DNA from: Phytopseudomonas argentinensis
GTDB lineage: Bacteria > Pseudomonadota > Gammaproteobacteria > Pseudomonadales > Pseudomonadaceae
DNA: 64,000 nt
Direction: 5' to 3'
NCBI RefSeq assembly: GCF_900113905.1
Contig: NZ_FORC01000001.1
Coordinates: forward strand, 928,060-992,059
The notes beneath the pieces were generated by a model. That model ran no database searches. It was not told the origin of the DNA and saw nothing but the letters and a program-made list of their open reading frames with translations. The position numbers were made by a program, and so were the translations under genes. Positions within the stretch are counted from its first letter, which is position 1, and each line of letters opens with the position of its first letter. Below, in pieces: positions 25,831 to 36,150 of the stretch.

Positions 25831-26835
25831 TTACTGGAACAGTGAGTCGGCGGACAGGCCGTTTTTCTCGAGTATCTCGCGCAGGCGCTTGAGCGCCTCG
25901 ACCTGGATCTGCCGTACCCGCTCACGGGTCAGGCCAATCTCCTGACCAACCTCCTCGAGCGTACAGCTCTCGTGGCCACGCAGGCCGAAGCGACGCACCA
26001 CCACCTCACGCTGCTTGTCGGTCAGATCCGAAAGCCACTGGTCGATGCTCTGGGAAAGATCGTCGTCCTGCAGCAGCTCGCAGGGGTCGGTAGGTCGATC
26101 ATCGGTGAGGGTATCGAGCAGGGTCTTGTCGGAGTCCGGCCCCAGGGAGACGTCCACCGAGGACACACGCTCGTTGAGGCCGAGCATGCGCTTGACTTCG
26201 CCCACCGGCTTTTCCAGCAGGTTGGCGATTTCTTCAGGGGACGGTTCGTGGTCGAGCTTCTGGGTCAGCTCCCGCGCAGCGCGCAGATAGACGTTCAGTT
26301 CCTTGACCACATGAATGGGCAGGCGAATGGTGCGGGTCTGGTTCATGATCGCCCGCTCGATGGTCTGGCGGATCCACCAGGTCGCGTAGGTGGAGAACCG
26401 GAAACCACGTTCGGGATCGAACTTCTCGACCGCGCGAATCAGCCCCAGATTGCCTTCCTCGATCAGGTCCAGCAGCGACAGGCCACGATTCACGTAGCGC
26501 CTGGCGATTTTCACCACCAGCCGCAAATTGCTTTCGATCATGCGCTTGCGCCCGGCGGGGTCGCCCTTCTGCGCCAGACGCGCGAAGAACACCTCTTCCT
26601 CGGGGGTAAGCAGGGGAGAAAAACCGATTTCGTTGAGGTAAAGCTGAGTGGCGTCGAGCGCCCGGGTGTAGTCGATGTACTTGTGTTGCTTGCTGCCCGC
26701 GGGCTGCTTGGCCTTGCTGCGCGTAACCTTGACAGGAGCCGCCGCGTCACTGGCCTCGTCAAGATCGATGTCCGGCTCCATCAGGAGCACTTCTTCATCG
26801 ATGTCAAACTCCGGCGCCTTGGTATTGAGTGCCAT
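25831..26835 (-). CDS. rpoS: Stationary-phase sigma factor RpoS
   Basis: Sigma-38 (334 aa, the same length as I recall for P. aeruginosa). Region 1.2 starts near [11 protein letters not shown]. Region 2 contains [29 protein letters not shown] (quoted in parts: about residues 110-140), including the -10 recognition helix. Region 3 has [11 protein letters not shown]. Region 4 has the helix-turn-helix [20 protein letters not shown] (about 290-309). It lies behind nlpD with its main promoter expected inside nlpD, where a PsrA-type box is found. The start at 26835 is the conserved [11 protein letters not shown]. Confidence 0.98.
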   Translation of the reverse strand: MALNTKAPEFDIDEEVLLMEPDIDLDEASDAAAPVKVTRSKAKQPAGSKQHKYIDYTRALDATQLYLNEIGFSPLLTPEEEVFFARLAQKGDPAGRKRMIESNLRLVVKIARRYVNRGLSLLDLIEEGNLGLIRAVEKFDPERGFRFSTYATWWIRQTIERAIMNQTRTIRLPIHVVKELNVYLRAARELTQKLDHEPSPEEIANLLEKPVGEVKRMLGLNERVSSVDVSLGPDSDKTLLDTLTDDRPTDPCELLQDDDLSQSIDQWLSDLTDKQREVVVRRFGLRGHESCTLEEVGQEIGLTRERVRQIQVEALKRLREILEKNGLSADSLFQ

Positions 26836-26944
26836 ATTATTGTTCCGTCCCTTGCTGAGTTCGACCAGCAAGCCCTGATGCGCACTTCTCCTTGGCAACA
26901 TCCGAGCCCGTCCATCCAACATGAGGGAGTGAACGAGCGACAGA

Positions 26945-27802
26945 TCAACGACGTGGCAGGTATTGCATTGGATCCACTGGCTTACCCTGGCGGCGAATCT
27001 CGAAATGAAGCTTCACCCGGTCAGCCCCCGTGGAACCCATCTCGGCAATTTGTTGCCCGACCTTGACCTGCTGCCCCTCACGTACCAACAACCTGCGGTT
27101 ATGACCGTAGGCACTCACGTAGGTATCGCTGTGCTTGATGATCACCAATTCGCCGTAGCCCCGTAACCCACTCCCGGCGTAGACAACGGATCCTCCAGAC
27201 GCAGCAAGGACAGGCTGTCCCAATTCACCTGCTATATCAATGCCTTTATTCAAACTGCCGTTTGAGGAAAAACGTCCGATAATCGCACCACTTGCCGGCC
27301 ACGCCCAGCCTGTCGCGGACCGCTGGACAGGCTCTACAGGCGTAGTGGCAGGCGCTACCACAACCGGTGTCGACGGGCGGCTGGTGGTTTGCGCCGGGGG
27401 CGCCTGCACCGGCGTGGAGGGCCGGCTGGGGGTGGTCACCACAGGCGTCGAGACGCTCGGCGCGGAAGCCGCCACCGGCCTGCTCGAACTGGCCGAACCG
27501 AAGCGAATCACCTGGCCAACGCGAATCAGATACGGCGGCGCGATGGCGTTGTGCGCAGCCAGTGCTTTCCAGTCCCAGCCATAGCGAAAGGCGATCGAAT
27601 AAAGTGTATCTCCACGTTGCACCCGGTACTGGCCGGATGTCACCGGCTGGCGCTGTGAAGCCGCGCTGTTGCGATCGACGACTTGCACACTACCGGAGTG
27701 CGAGCTGGCGCAGCCGGCCAGCAGCGCACTGATGGCTGCCAGAACCAGCAAGCTGCGCAACTTGCCCGAGCAACGATGTCCTTGCTTGGCTGTGGAACTC
27801 AC
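26945..27802 (-). CDS. nlpD: LysM/LytM lipoprotein NlpD
   Basis: Outer-membrane lipoprotein (285 aa) that in E. coli activates the septal amidase AmiC. After the signal peptide (Cys31 of LLAGC) comes a LysM peptidoglycan-binding domain (about 62-105, [13 protein letters not shown]), a Pro/Ser/Thr-rich linker and a C-terminal M23/LytM domain (about 185-285). Two metal ligands are lost: the HxGxD motif reads NKGID and HxH reads KLH, so it should be an activator and not a hydrolase. I chose GTG at 27802 because GGGAG lies upstream. The rpoS promoter lies inside this gene. Confidence 0.9.
   Translation of the reverse strand: MSSTAKQGHRCSGKLRSLLVLAAISALLAGCASSHSGSVQVVDRNSAASQRQPVTSGQYRVQRGDTLYSIAFRYGWDWKALAAHNAIAPPYLIRVGQVIRFGSASSSRPVAASAPSVSTPVVTTPSRPSTPVQAPPAQTTSRPSTPVVVAPATTPVEPVQRSATGWAWPASGAIIGRFSSNGSLNKGIDIAGELGQPVLAASGGSVVYAGSGLRGYGELVIIKHSDTYVSAYGHNRRLLVREGQQVKVGQQIAEMGSTGADRVKLHFEIRRQGKPVDPMQYLPRR
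27251..27264. promoter_or_regulatory. PsrA-type operator for rpoS inside nlpD
   Basis: CAAAC-TGCC-GTTTG fits the PsrA consensus exactly and lies about 416 bases before the rpoS start, within nlpD. PsrA is known to bind and activate the rpoS promoter inside nlpD in P. aeruginosa and P. putida. Part of the motif is constrained by coding sequence, but the palindrome is perfect. Confidence 0.7.
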
Positions 27803-27854
27803 CCCAATCTCCCTTGCAGACGGCCTCGAACGACCCGTAAAGAACGTCGAAACG

Positions 27855-28784
27855 TCACACTTCTTCAGCCTGGCGACGGCGCGCCAACCATTCCACGCCG
27901 AGCACCAGCGCAACGGCACACAGGCTCAATGCGATGGCCAGCAGCAGCTGCGCATCCTCGCCACTGACGTCGGCAAACTGCCACGGCAATAGATTGACCT
28001 GCTCGAGTGGAAACGATTCACCATGTCGATTGGTTTGCCAGGTCAGGGTTTGCTTCCAGGGCCAGACCTTGACCAGTGAACCGAGCATCAGCCCCGCTAG
28101 AAACGCCATGGTCAGGTCACGCATGTTGGCGAGCAGCCAGCTCAATGCCTTCGAAAAGGTCAGCAGCCCCAATACACAACCGGCGCAGAACACCGCCAGC
28201 ACAGCCACATCGAAATTCTTCACGGCGCCCAGCACCACCGGATAGAGGCCTAGCAATACCAGAATGAAACTGCCGGAGATGCCCGGCAGGATCATTGCGC
28301 TGATGGCGATGGCGCCGGCGAAGAACAGCATCAGCGGGTCGGCAGAAAGCTGCATGGGCACTGCCAGGGTGATCCACAGGGCGAATACCAGACCAACAGC
28401 GAAGCCGACCAGCCGATTGCTGCGCCAGGCTTGCACCTCACGCCCCACCAAGTAGACGGAGACCAGCACCAGGCCGAAGAAGAATGCCCACAGCGGCACC
28501 GGGTGTTCATTCATCAGGTAGCTGATGGCCCGTGCCAGGGTGAACACGCTGCTCAGGATGCCCAGCAGCACGACCAGCAGGAAGCTGGCGTTGCAGGCCT
28601 GCCAGGCCGCCGCGATACGCCCGCGGGCGACCAGCATCAGCGCCTGAGGCATGGCCGCGAAGGAGCCGAGAAGCTTGTCGTATATACCGGTGATCAGGGC
28701 GACGGTGCCACCTGAGAAGCCAGGCACCACATCGACCGCGCCCATCGCCATGCCTTTGGTATACAGCAACAAGGTTTTCTTCAT
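27855..28784 (-). CDS. DUF368 polyprenyl-phosphate translocase (PopT family)
   Basis: Polytopic inner-membrane protein (309 aa, about 8-10 hydrophobic segments). DUF368 proteins were shown in other bacteria to return undecaprenyl phosphate to the cytoplasmic face. The two inverted-repeat motifs are VPGFSGGTVALITGIYD (about residues 20-36) and ILPGISGSFILVLLGLY (about 170-186), typical of the DedA-like fold. AAGGA precedes the start at 28784. It lies between nlpD and pcm on the same strand, which I do not recall from P. aeruginosa. Undecaprenyl-phosphate recycling is a fitting partner for the amidase activator NlpD and for uppS in this window. Confidence 0.9.
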   Translation of the reverse strand: MKKTLLLYTKGMAMGAVDVVPGFSGGTVALITGIYDKLLGSFAAMPQALMLVARGRIAAAWQACNASFLLVVLLGILSSVFTLARAISYLMNEHPVPLWAFFFGLVLVSVYLVGREVQAWRSNRLVGFAVGLVFALWITLAVPMQLSADPLMLFFAGAIAISAMILPGISGSFILVLLGLYPVVLGAVKNFDVAVLAVFCAGCVLGLLTFSKALSWLLANMRDLTMAFLAGLMLGSLVKVWPWKQTLTWQTNRHGESFPLEQVNLLPWQFADVSGEDAQLLLAIALSLCAVALVLGVEWLARRRQAEEV

Positions 28785-28806
28785 GCATCCTTCCGATCGG
28801 TTTGAA

Positions 28807-29475
28807 TCAGGCCAATGGGCCGTTAAGCAGAGGCACGAACCGCACTGCATCGAGTACGTGCCGGGAGAAACCCTGTTCCTCGCGAATAATCAGTAACAGT
28901 TGCTGAACGTCACCTGAACCGACCGGAATCACCAGGCGGCCACCGGGTGCCAGCTGATCCAGCAGGGCCTGTGGCACTTCGGATGCCGCAGCGGTAACAA
29001 TGATGCCGTTGTAGGGCGCCAGTGCCGGCCAGCCCTCCCAGCCATCGCCCCAGCGAAACACCACGTTGCGCAGGCTCAGTTTGACCAGACGTTCCTTCGC
29101 CCGTTCCTGCAAACCCTGAATGCGCTCGACCGTAAATACCCGCTCGACCAACTGCGCCAGGATCGCCGTCTGATAGCCGGAGCCGGTACCGATCTCCAGC
29201 ACCTTGTCCAGCGGGCCGGCAGCCAGCAGCAGCTCGCTCATGCGCGCTACCATGTAGGGTTGCGAGATGGTCTGGTTGTGGCCGATCGGCAGCGCCGTGT
29301 CTTCGTAGGCACGATGGGCCAGGGCTTCGTCGACGAACAGGTGGCGCGGCGTACGGCGAATCACCTCGAGTACCCCGGCGTTGGACAGGCCCTCGTCGTA
29401 CAGGCGTTGAATCAGCCGTTCGCGAGTGCGCTGCGAGGTCATGCCAATCCCGTGGCGGTCATGCTCCCGGTTCAT
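28807..29475 (-). CDS. pcm: Protein-L-isoaspartate O-methyltransferase
   Basis: SAM-dependent repair of isoaspartyl residues in aged proteins. The SAM loop [13 protein letters not shown] (about residues 90-103) and the PIGHNQTIS substrate loop are intact. The 222-aa form starts at ATG 29475, which overlaps the surE stop as ATGA with GGAGG upstream. The commonly annotated start at MTSQRTRE (29442, 211 aa) has a weaker site. Co-expression with surE, rpoS and nlpD as a stationary-phase group is the usual gamma-proteobacterial arrangement. Confidence 0.93.
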   Translation of the reverse strand: MNREHDRHGIGMTSQRTRERLIQRLYDEGLSNAGVLEVIRRTPRHLFVDEALAHRAYEDTALPIGHNQTISQPYMVARMSELLLAAGPLDKVLEIGTGSGYQTAILAQLVERVFTVERIQGLQERAKERLVKLSLRNVVFRWGDGWEGWPALAPYNGIIVTAAASEVPQALLDQLAPGGRLVIPVGSGDVQQLLLIIREEQGFSRHVLDAVRFVPLLNGPLA

Positions 29476-30224
29476 GTCATCAACCCCTCCAGCCAGGGTT
29501 TGAGGCGATTGAGGCCATCCTGATAGGTGCGGTCGAGCAGTAGCGGCGTGACCGATACGTAGCCCTGCATCACGGCATGGAAATCGGTCCCCTCGGCACC
29601 ATCCTCGATATCGCCGACCGCTGCGATCCAATAGCCGGCCTTGCCCCGCGGGTTGACGTCCCTTACCGGTGCGGCGGCACGGGCACGATGGCCCAGGCGG
29701 GTCAGCTGCACGCCACGGATATGGTCGAGCGGCAGGTTCGGTACGTTGACGTTCAGCACCGTGCGTGGCGGCAGGTCGAGCTGCTCGTGGGCCGCCACCA
29801 GCTTGCGGGCGAAATGGGCTGCCGTGGGCAGGTTTTCGGCCGAGCGGGAAAGCAGCGAGAACGCGAACGCCGGGCGGGCCAGGACGCGACCTTCCAGCGC
29901 GGCGCCGACGGTCCCCGAATACAGCACGTCGTCGCCCAGGTTGGGGCCCAGGTTGATGCCCGCCACGACCAGGTCCACCGCCTCGGGCAGCAGGCCGTTG
30001 ATGCCCAGGTGCACGCAGTCGGTGGGGGTACCATTGACGCTGATGTAACCGTTGGCCAGGGTGCAGGGGTGCAGCGGCCGATCGAGGGTCAGCGCACTGC
30101 CGGCACCGCTGCGATCGCCATCCGGGGCGATCACCGTGCAATCGGCGTAATCGGCGAGCGCAGCGTGCAATGCGGCGAGGCCCGGTGCGGCCACGCCGTC
30201 ATCGTTAGAAATCAGAATACGCAT
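29472..30224 (-). CDS. surE: 5'/3'-nucleotidase SurE
   Basis: Nucleoside monophosphate phosphatase (250 aa) of stationary phase. The N-terminal [10 protein letters not shown] motif (about residues 6-15) holds the metal-binding Asp8-Asp9. The [21 protein letters not shown] stretch (about 92-112, quoted by position) and NVNVPN complete the active site. Its start lies 13 bases inside the truD 3' end, and its stop overlaps pcm by 4 bases. Confidence 0.96.
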   Translation of the reverse strand: MRILISNDDGVAAPGLAALHAALADYADCTVIAPDGDRSGAGSALTLDRPLHPCTLANGYISVNGTPTDCVHLGINGLLPEAVDLVVAGINLGPNLGDDVLYSGTVGAALEGRVLARPAFAFSLLSRSAENLPTAAHFARKLVAAHEQLDLPPRTVLNVNVPNLPLDHIRGVQLTRLGHRARAAAPVRDVNPRGKAGYWIAAVGDIEDGAEGTDFHAVMQGYVSVTPLLLDRTYQDGLNRLKPWLEGLMT

Positions 30225-31270
30225 GGGTTGTCCGTCTGCCCTGCAGGCAAAAGGTCGACGATTTCGCGCACCAGTGCGGTGGCGAAACATCCAGCCGGCA
30301 GGACGAATTCCAGTTGCAGAATGTCAGGCTCGGGATAATGCCACGTCAAACCGCTAATGGGGAGGCGCAGGATACGCCGTTCGTGCGCCATGTCCGCTTG
30401 TGCGAGCCACTGGGCTAGCAGCGCCTCGGTCGCGGCTATCCGCTGCTCGAGTAGCCCGGTGTCACCCTGCGCAGGCGAAGCCCCCGCGCCCCACAGCGGC
30501 CCGGTGGGATGCAGGTCCAGCTGGGCCAGCCGAGGATCCTGACATTCCGCCTCGCCCGCCGGGAAAAAGCTGCGACTGTCGGTGAATGCCAGCAGGTCGC
30601 CAGGCCGCGCCTGGTTCCAGTTGCCGGCCGCCACGCGCTCGGCCAGTACCCGATTGAATATGAAGCTGCGCGCGGCCGACAGCACCCGCGACCGCACATT
30701 GCGCTTTTCCGGCAGCTCGCCGCGCTCGGCGAAGTGGCGGGCGTGGGCGACGTTACCGCCCTCGTGCCCGAAACGCTGGGCACCGTAGTAGTTGGGAATG
30801 CCCTGCTCATTGATACGTTGCAGGCGCCGATCCAGTACCGTGTGATCGGCCTGCAACTGGCTCAGCCGCAGAGTGAAGCCATTGGCCGCATGGGCGCCGC
30901 GCTGCAGCTTGCGGGCGTGACGCACCTGCTTGAGGATCGCCAGGGTATCGTCCTGGGCGGCCGCCAGATCAGGATCGTGCTTGCCCGGCAGGTGGATGCT
31001 GAACCACTGCCGGGTGAGCGCGTGGCGATCCTTCAAGCCGGCATAACTGACCATCCGAATGGCCACGCCAGCGGCCCGTGCCAGGCGGCGCGCGGCGTCC
31101 TCGGTGTTGAGGCCGCGTTTCTCGACCCACAGCCATAGGTGCTCACCCGCCCCGGACAGCTCGATGTCCAGCACCTCGTCGACCTGGAAATCCTCGGCCG
31201 TGGCCTTGAGAACGGCCAGGCCGCAGGGTTCGCCATGGGCGCGCGGGCCAAGCAGTTCCGACTCGGTCAT
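30212..31270 (-). CDS. truD: tRNA pseudouridine(13) synthase
   Basis: Makes pseudouridine 13 in tRNA-Glu (352 aa). The catalytic Asp is in GLKDRHA (about residue 80), and the TRUD insertion domain follows in the middle of the protein, ending before the NGFTLRL and FNRVLAERV segments. Its start overlaps the ispF stop by 4 bases (ATGA), and it overlaps surE by 13 bases, so the three genes are translated as a unit. Confidence 0.95.
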   Translation of the reverse strand: MTESELLGPRAHGEPCGLAVLKATAEDFQVDEVLDIELSGAGEHLWLWVEKRGLNTEDAARRLARAAGVAIRMVSYAGLKDRHALTRQWFSIHLPGKHDPDLAAAQDDTLAILKQVRHARKLQRGAHAANGFTLRLSQLQADHTVLDRRLQRINEQGIPNYYGAQRFGHEGGNVAHARHFAERGELPEKRNVRSRVLSAARSFIFNRVLAERVAAGNWNQARPGDLLAFTDSRSFFPAGEAECQDPRLAQLDLHPTGPLWGAGASPAQGDTGLLEQRIAATEALLAQWLAQADMAHERRILRLPISGLTWHYPEPDILQLEFVLPAGCFATALVREIVDLLPAGQTDNPCVF

Positions 31271-31740
31271 GGGCGGACCAACAAGGCAACGGCGTGCACG
31301 GCGATGCCTTCTTCGCGCCCTACGAAACCCAGCTTTTCCGTGGTGGTGGCCTTGACGTTGACCTGATCCAGCTCGACCTGCAGGTCTTCGGCGATCAGCG
31401 CGCGCATGGCCTCGATATGCGGCGCCATCTTCGGCGCCTGGGCCTCGATGGTGGCGTCGACGTTGCCGACGGCCCAACCCTTGGCGTGCACCAGGCCGAG
31501 TACATGGCGCAGCAGCACACGACTGTCGGCGCCCTTGAAGTTCGGGTCGGTATCGGGGAAGTGCTTGCCGATATCACCGAGCGCCACCGCGCCCAGCAGC
31601 GCGTCGCTCAGGGCATGCAGCAGCACGTCGCCATCGGAATGGGCGACCAGGCCGAACCTGTGGGCAATGCGCACCCCGCCCAGGGTGATGAAATCCCCTT
31701 CGCCGAACCGGTGCACGTCGTAACCATGGCCAATCCGCAT
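31267..31740 (-). CDS. ispF: 2-C-methyl-D-erythritol 2,4-cyclodiphosphate synthase
   Basis: Fifth enzyme of the MEP isoprenoid pathway (157 aa, trimer). Zn ligands are Asp8 and His10 in GYDVHRF and the later His in [12 protein letters not shown]. The loop FPDTDPNF binds CDP. It is the first gene of the ispF-truD-surE-pcm series. In this window ispD and dxr of the same pathway are also present, not adjacent. Confidence 0.96.
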   Translation of the reverse strand: MRIGHGYDVHRFGEGDFITLGGVRIAHRFGLVAHSDGDVLLHALSDALLGAVALGDIGKHFPDTDPNFKGADSRVLLRHVLGLVHAKGWAVGNVDATIEAQAPKMAPHIEAMRALIAEDLQVELDQVNVKATTTEKLGFVGREEGIAVHAVALLVRP

Positions 31741-31957
31741 GAGCCGCTGCCCTCGCAAAAAGGCCGATTCTACCCGAAAGCTCGGCGCAAGGCGGCTTTG
31801 CCCGGCAACCGAGGCAGACAAGGTGGCGCATTTACCTGCAGGTGCTCGCAACGAACGCCCCCTGCGCCGATGACCACGAAGAAAAACATGGGAATGTTTT
31901 TGCGCTTCCGGGAGTCGACAAGAAGTAGCAGAATTTCCAGCAACCATGGAGAGCATC

Positions 31958-32515
31958 ATGGCCGTAGCAAAAAAACCGGCAGTCGCTAAACCCCAGTCCA
32001 AAGCCGCGCCGAAGACCGCGCCGTCGAAACTCAAGGGCGATGGCCTGAACATCAACACCAGCGTTGATGGCGGTGCCCGCGAAAAAGTCGCCGAGGCGCT
32101 GACCAAGGCAGTCGCCGACAGCTACACCCTGTACGTGAAGACCCTGGGTGTGCATTGGAACGTGCAGGGTGCCAACTTCTATGGCCTGCATAAGCTGACC
32201 GACGGGCAGTACAACGAACTGCATCAGGCGGCCGACGAAATCGCCGAACGCATCCGTGCCCTGGGCAAGCTGGTACCGACCGGCGGAGAGACCTTCCGCT
32301 CCCTGACCGTAATCGACAACGAGGCGCCCCACGGGACTACGCCACAAATGATCAAGCAGCTGGTGCTGGACAACGAGACCGTTGCCCGGCGCATGAGTGA
32401 ATTCGCGGAACTGGCCGAAGAGGCTGGCGACCTGTTCACCCATGACATGCTGGTAGCGCGTATCGGCGTGCATGAGCAGAATGCCTGGATGTTGCGTTCC
32501 AGCCTGGGCGAATAA
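31958..32515 (+). CDS. dps: Dps-family ferritin with a basic N-terminal tail
   Basis: DNA-protecting, iron-oxidising mini-ferritin (185 aa, dodecamer). The inter-subunit ferroxidase ligands are complete: His66, His78, Asp82, Asp93 and Glu97, with the spacing of E. coli Dps. Residues 1-26 form a Lys/Ala/Pro-rich tail ([11 protein letters not shown]...), likely to bind DNA. The start at 31958 follows GGAGAG. The gene lies divergently from ispF and convergent with fghA, a place where P. aeruginosa has no gene as I recall. It is followed by a strong terminator. Regulation by OxyR or RpoS is plausible but not visible. Confidence 0.92.
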   Translation: MAVAKKPAVAKPQSKAAPKTAPSKLKGDGLNINTSVDGGAREKVAEALTKAVADSYTLYVKTLGVHWNVQGANFYGLHKLTDGQYNELHQAADEIAERIRALGKLVPTGGETFRSLTVIDNEAPHGTTPQMIKQLVLDNETVARRMSEFAELAEEAGDLFTHDMLVARIGVHEQNAWMLRSSLGE

Positions 32516-32529
32516 CCGTCCGCGTTAGA

Positions 32530-32567
32530 AAAAGGGCGCTGCAGATTTGATCTGCAGCGCCCTTTTT
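32530..32567. terminator. Strong terminator after dps
   Basis: AAAGGGCGCTGCAGAT/ATCTGCAGCGCCCTTT forms a 16-bp stem with a 3-base loop and T run, between converging dps and fghA. Confidence 0.93.
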
Positions 32568-32649
32568 TATTCATTGCATCCAGTCGCGCATCGCGGGCAT
32601 GGGCTGGGCGCCCCCGCCCGCGAAATGCTTTTACCATCGATCAGAGGCC

Positions 32650-33495
32650 TCAGCCCGCCAGCGCCTCGGCATGATGACGCAGATGGTCCTCGATGAAACT
32701 GGCGATGAAATAATAGCTGTGGTCATACCCTGGCTGCAGGCGCAGTGTCAGCGGATGGTTCGCCGCCTTGGCCGCTGCCTCCAGTGCATGGGGCTTGAGC
32801 TGTCCCTCGAGGAAGTCATCGCGATCGCCCTGATCGACCAGCAGCGGTAACTGCTCGGTGGCCTCGGCGATCAGCAAACTGGCATCCCATTCGCGCCAGC
32901 GCGAGCGGTCTTCACCCAAATAGTTGCTGAAGGCTTTTTCGCCCCATGGACAATTGACCGGGTTACTGATCGGTGAGAAGGCCGAAACCGATCGGTAGCG
33001 TCCCGGATTCTTCAGCGCACAGATCAGTGCGCCATGGCCGCCCATGGAATGCCCGGCGATGGCACGCTTGTCGGAGACCGGGAAATTGGCCTCGATCAAC
33101 GCTGGCAGTTCCTGCACCACGTAATCGTACATGCGGTAATGGCGCGACCAGGGCTCCTGGGTGGCGTTGATGTAGAAGCCGGCTCCCAGGCCGAAATCAT
33201 AGGCGCCGTTGGCGTCGTCCGGCACGCCGTCACCCCGCGGGCTGGTATCCGGCGCGACGATGATCAACCCCAGTTCAGCGGCCATGCGTTGGGCACCGGC
33301 CTTCTGCATGAAGTTCTCGTCGCTGCAGGTCAGGCCGCTCAGCCAGTACAGCACCGGCAGCTTGGCGCCCTGTTCGGCCTGCGGCGGCAGGTAGACAGCG
33401 AACACCATGTCGCAGTTGAGGCTCGAAGAACGGTGCCGGTAGCGCTTGTGCCAGCCGCCGAAGCTCTTGTTGCTGGAAACGATTTCCAAGGTCAT
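32650..33495 (-). CDS. fghA: S-formylglutathione hydrolase
   Basis: Serine hydrolase (281 aa) that releases formate and glutathione in formaldehyde detoxification. The nucleophile is Ser150 in GHSMGG; Asp in VDQGDRDDF and His in GYDHSYYF complete the triad. The length and [10 protein letters not shown] motif are typical of the esterase D family. It lies 59 bases after adhC, in one operon. The divergent LysR gene is the probable regulator. Confidence 0.95.
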   Translation of the reverse strand: MTLEIVSSNKSFGGWHKRYRHRSSSLNCDMVFAVYLPPQAEQGAKLPVLYWLSGLTCSDENFMQKAGAQRMAAELGLIIVAPDTSPRGDGVPDDANGAYDFGLGAGFYINATQEPWSRHYRMYDYVVQELPALIEANFPVSDKRAIAGHSMGGHGALICALKNPGRYRSVSAFSPISNPVNCPWGEKAFSNYLGEDRSRWREWDASLLIAEATEQLPLLVDQGDRDDFLEGQLKPHALEAAAKAANHPLTLRLQPGYDHSYYFIASFIEDHLRHHAEALAG

Positions 33496-33554
33496 GACGA
33501 ATCCTCACGGGGCGGCGGGCAGGCCATCGGCAGATAAGCTGCCCGCCCCACTGA

Positions 33555-34730
<1,176 letters not shown>

Positions 34731-34748
34731 TCAGGCAAAATGCAAAAC

Positions 34749-34770
34749 ATTATTGCCCATCAGGGATAAT
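34749..34770. promoter_or_regulatory. LysR-type operator in the gfnR/adhC intergenic region
   Basis: ATTAT-N12-ATAAT is an inverted repeat of the T-N11-A type bound by LysR regulators. It lies 23-44 bases upstream of the gfnR start in the 125-base divergent region. A GATAATCAGGC segment near 34720 resembles a half-site. It fits autorepression of gfnR and activation of adhC-fghA. Confidence 0.5.
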
Positions 34771-34792
34771 CCTTTTTTAACGAGGAGCTAGC

Positions 34793-35680
34793 ATGAATCG
34801 CTGGGAAGGCCTGGACGAATTCGTGGCCGTCGCCGAATGCGGCCAGTTCAGCGCAGCGGCCGAGCGCCTGGGCCTGTCGTCTTCCCAGGTGAGCCGGCAG
34901 ATCGCTCGCCTGGAAGAGCGCCTGCAAACCCGGTTGTTCTACCGCACCACGCGCAAGGTGGCGCTGACCGAGGCCGGCCAGACGTTCCTGCAGCACTGCC
35001 AGCGGCTGCAGGACGCCCGCGAGGAAGCGCTTAACGCCATCGGCGATCTGGGCAGTGAGCCAAAGGGCTTGCTGCGCATGACCTGCGCGGTGGCCTACGG
35101 CGAGCGCTTCATCGTTCCGCTGGTCACCGCGTTCATGGCGCGCCATCCACGCCTGTCCGTGGACATCGAACTGAGCAATCGCACCCTCGACCTGGTCCAG
35201 GACGGCTTCGACATCGCCATACGCCTTGGCCGCCTGCCGGACTCGCGCATGCTGGCGACCCGCCTGGCACCTCGGCGCATGTACCTGTGCGCGTCGCCTG
35301 ATTACCTGCAGCGCTATGGACGCCCGCACAGTCTTTCCGAACTGGTCCGGCACAATTGCCTGGTCGGCAGCAGCGATGTGTGGACCTTCCAGCTCGACGG
35401 TCGCGAAGCCTCCCAGCGCATCCAGGGCAACTGGCGCTGCAACAGCGGTCAGGCCGTGCTGGAAGCTGCGTTGGCGGGGCTCGGCTTATGCCAGCTGCCG
35501 GACTACTACGTGCTCGAGCATCTGCGCAGCGGCGCCCTGGTATCGCTACTCGATAATCATCAGCCACCCAATACCGCGGTATGGGCGCTCTACCCCCAGC
35601 AGCGGCATCTATCGCCCAAGGTCAGGCAACTGATCGACGCATTACGTTACGGTCTCGCTCAACGCGCCGAATACGCCTGA
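34793..35680 (+). CDS. gfnR: LysR-family regulator of formaldehyde detoxification
   Basis: Transcription factor (295 aa) with an N-terminal winged helix-turn-helix (about 1-60, GQFSAAAERLGLSSSQVSRQ quoted by position 17-36) and a C-terminal LysR effector domain (about 90-290). It is divergent from adhC-fghA, the same arrangement as gfnR (PA3630) in P. aeruginosa, where it activates the operon in response to the formaldehyde-glutathione adduct (family knowledge). ACGAGGAG-like bases precede the ATG. Confidence 0.85.
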   Translation: MNRWEGLDEFVAVAECGQFSAAAERLGLSSSQVSRQIARLEERLQTRLFYRTTRKVALTEAGQTFLQHCQRLQDAREEALNAIGDLGSEPKGLLRMTCAVAYGERFIVPLVTAFMARHPRLSVDIELSNRTLDLVQDGFDIAIRLGRLPDSRMLATRLAPRRMYLCASPDYLQRYGRPHSLSELVRHNCLVGSSDVWTFQLDGREASQRIQGNWRCNSGQAVLEAALAGLGLCQLPDYYVLEHLRSGALVSLLDNHQPPNTAVWALYPQQRHLSPKVRQLIDALRYGLAQRAEYA

Positions 35681-35812
35681 TTGCCGCGTCTCCAGGCTGG
35701 CGCTCACGGAATGTCACAACCCGACCGCGAACCCCTTCGCCCCCGGCCCGTCGTAACCCCTGAGGCCCTCGTTTTGGGGCCGTTGCTAAGCCACCAGCAT
35801 GAGGACAGGATT

Positions 35813-36136
35813 ATGCAGGTCATGGTCAACAGCGGAAAACACGTCGACACCTCCATGGCATTCAAGACTGACATTCGCGGGCGAGTGCGCGACAAATTGC
35901 AGCGCTACGAGGAACACCTGACCCGGGTGGAAATTCATCTCTCGGATGAAAACGCCTTGAAGAGCGGCCCTCAGGACAAGCGCTGCAAGGTCGAGGCGCG
36001 CATGAAGGGCCGTGATCCGATGTCGGTGTCCTTTGACGCCTGCGAGCTGCAGCAGGCCATCGACGGCGCCATGAACAAGCTCACCTCGGTGCTGGAGCGA
36101 AACATCGGCAAGAATGCCAAGAAGTGGCTCAACTGA
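35813..36136 (+). CDS. HPF/RaiA-family ribosome-associated protein
   Basis: A 107-aa protein of the sigma-54 modulation/S30EA (HPF/RaiA) fold, MQVMVNSGKHVDTSMAFK..., with the basic, alternating beta-strand pattern that binds the 30S decoding centre. It is divergent from the canonical HPF sequence, and the standard hpf gene of pseudomonads lies by rpoN, so this is probably a second, specialised member. AGGA lies just upstream of the ATG at 35813; the frame extends upstream to 35681 with implausible sequence. It sits downstream of gfnR and converges with ispD. Confidence 0.8.
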   Translation: MQVMVNSGKHVDTSMAFKTDIRGRVRDKLQRYEEHLTRVEIHLSDENALKSGPQDKRCKVEARMKGRDPMSVSFDACELQQAIDGAMNKLTSVLERNIGKNAKKWLN

Positions 36137-36150
36137 GATGCCGCGGTGAC

